DNA from: Candidatus Omnitrophota bacterium
GTDB taxonomy: Bacteria; Hinthialibacterota; Hinthialibacteria; Hinthialibacterales; JAKPRU01
NCBI GenBank assembly: GCA_029570205.1
Contig: JAKQSI010000044.1
Location: 1 to 39,413, forward strand
Length of the DNA: 39,413 nucleotides
Direction: 5' to 3'
Shown: one piece after another, positions 39,178 through 39,413 of the stretch
How the letters are laid out: each line of letters begins with the position of its first letter
Position numbering within the stretch: the first letter of the stretch is position 1
Translations under genes and position numbers: made by a program
The notes under the pieces: generated by a model
What the model saw: the letters and a program-made list of their open reading frames with translations, nothing else
Told to the model about the DNA's origin: nothing
The model's database searches: none

Positions 39178-39413
39178 ATGTCCGAAGGCCCTGTTGAGTT
39201 CTCCGTCGAATCCAGGTCGGAGGGAGAGCGGCTGATCCTGTTTGTTTCGGGATATCTGGATTGGGAGAGCTCGCAGAAACTTCGCGATCATTTGTATCAA
39301 TGCCAAATCGAGAAAACCGTGGTTGTTGACCTTGCGAAAGTTTCCAGTATCACCAGTGGGGGTCTGGCGGTTTTGATCGATATTCATTCGATGCTTTCAT
39401 TGCGGGGGTCTGC
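39178..39413 (+). CDS. STAS-domain (anti-sigma factor antagonist-like) protein, cut by window edge
   Basis: ATG 39178 is preceded by AGGAG with 10 nt spacing. The 78 visible residues are a STAS domain: LILFVSGYLDWESSQKLRDH, then KTVVVDLAKVSSITSGGLAV and LIDIHSML. The segment VDLxxVxxIxSxGLAVL is where the phosphorylatable Ser of SpoIIAA/RsbV-type antagonists sits; here it is the Ser of ITSGG. Such proteins sequester an anti-sigma factor kinase when dephosphorylated. The partner kinase would lie beyond the window if the gene order is typical. The upstream lipoprotein gene is on the same strand. Confidence 0.85.
   Translation, partial: MSEGPVEFSVESRSEGERLILFVSGYLDWESSQKLRDHLYQCQIEKTVVVDLAKVSSITSGGLAVLIDIHSMLSLRGS

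Overview
The window is a moderately GC-rich bacterial chromosome segment without phage or plasmid genes. Its gene set points to an uncultured lineage near the Planctomycetes/PVC, Sumerlaeota or Hydrogenedentota bacteria. The signs are Tat-exported Gfo/Idh/MocA oxidoreductases, a secreted HEAT-repeat protein, type IV/II-type pseudopilins, a PhoPQ/PqaA-type secreted hydrolase, a DUF374 acyltransferase, and an EF-G of the mtEFG2/spdEFG kind. The phylum assignment is inference; no rRNA gene is present.

Layout. 0-5 kb: the start of a GT4 glycosyltransferase cut by the left edge, a metallo-beta-lactamase-fold protein, a pseudopilin stub, a sugar-1-phosphate nucleotidyltransferase, a ThuA-Gfo/Idh/MocA fusion and a receiver-only response regulator. 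5-6.3 kb: gene-free, with a seven-copy 39-bp tandem array and a compact small-RNA locus. 6.3-10.6 kb: HEAT-repeat and Tat-oxidoreductase operon, then a GspG-like pseudopilin with its promoter. 11-15.5 kb: phosphoribosyltransferase and two divergent CgeB-type glycosyltransferases, with a probable GT4 remnant. 15.6-21.1 kb: class II aldolase with a strong terminator, acyltransferase, SDR, and a large secreted protein of unknown function. 21.1-23.3 kb: a two-gene unit of a pentapeptide-repeat/TIR protein and an unrecognised helical protein. 23.7-28.7 kb: PqaA-type hydrolase, secreted LIM-like/DA1-like metalloprotein, HAD phosphatase, MntA-HepT toxin-antitoxin pair and a frameshifted pseudogene. 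29-34.8 kb: tRNA-Trp, NAD synthetase with a membrane protein, an IS21-like transposase stub, a truncated B12-type radical SAM gene, trpS and a flavoprotein. 35-39.4 kb: radical SAM/SPASM protein, EF-G, a second small-RNA or leader locus, a lipoprotein and a STAS protein cut by the right edge.

The most novel-looking signal is a pair of short non-coding transcription units on the minus strand (about 6128-6200 and 38448-38520). Each has a sigma70-like promoter with a 17-nt spacer and the same TATATT -10 box. Each has a predicted length of 73 nt and ends in one large intrinsic-terminator hairpin. Each hairpin carries a C-rich loop with CCCUCC, complementary to Shine-Dalgarno sequences. The first stands alone behind an A-tract element; the second lies directly upstream of the EF-G gene and may be an attenuating leader.

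The window is also rich in short interspersed palindromes with a CAGGC/GCCTG core. Some form the 39-bp array, and one supplies the last codons and stop of the TIR gene. Several gene remnants show ongoing decay: the pseudopilin stub, GT4 tail, IS21 stub, truncated radical SAM gene and a double-frameshift pseudogene.
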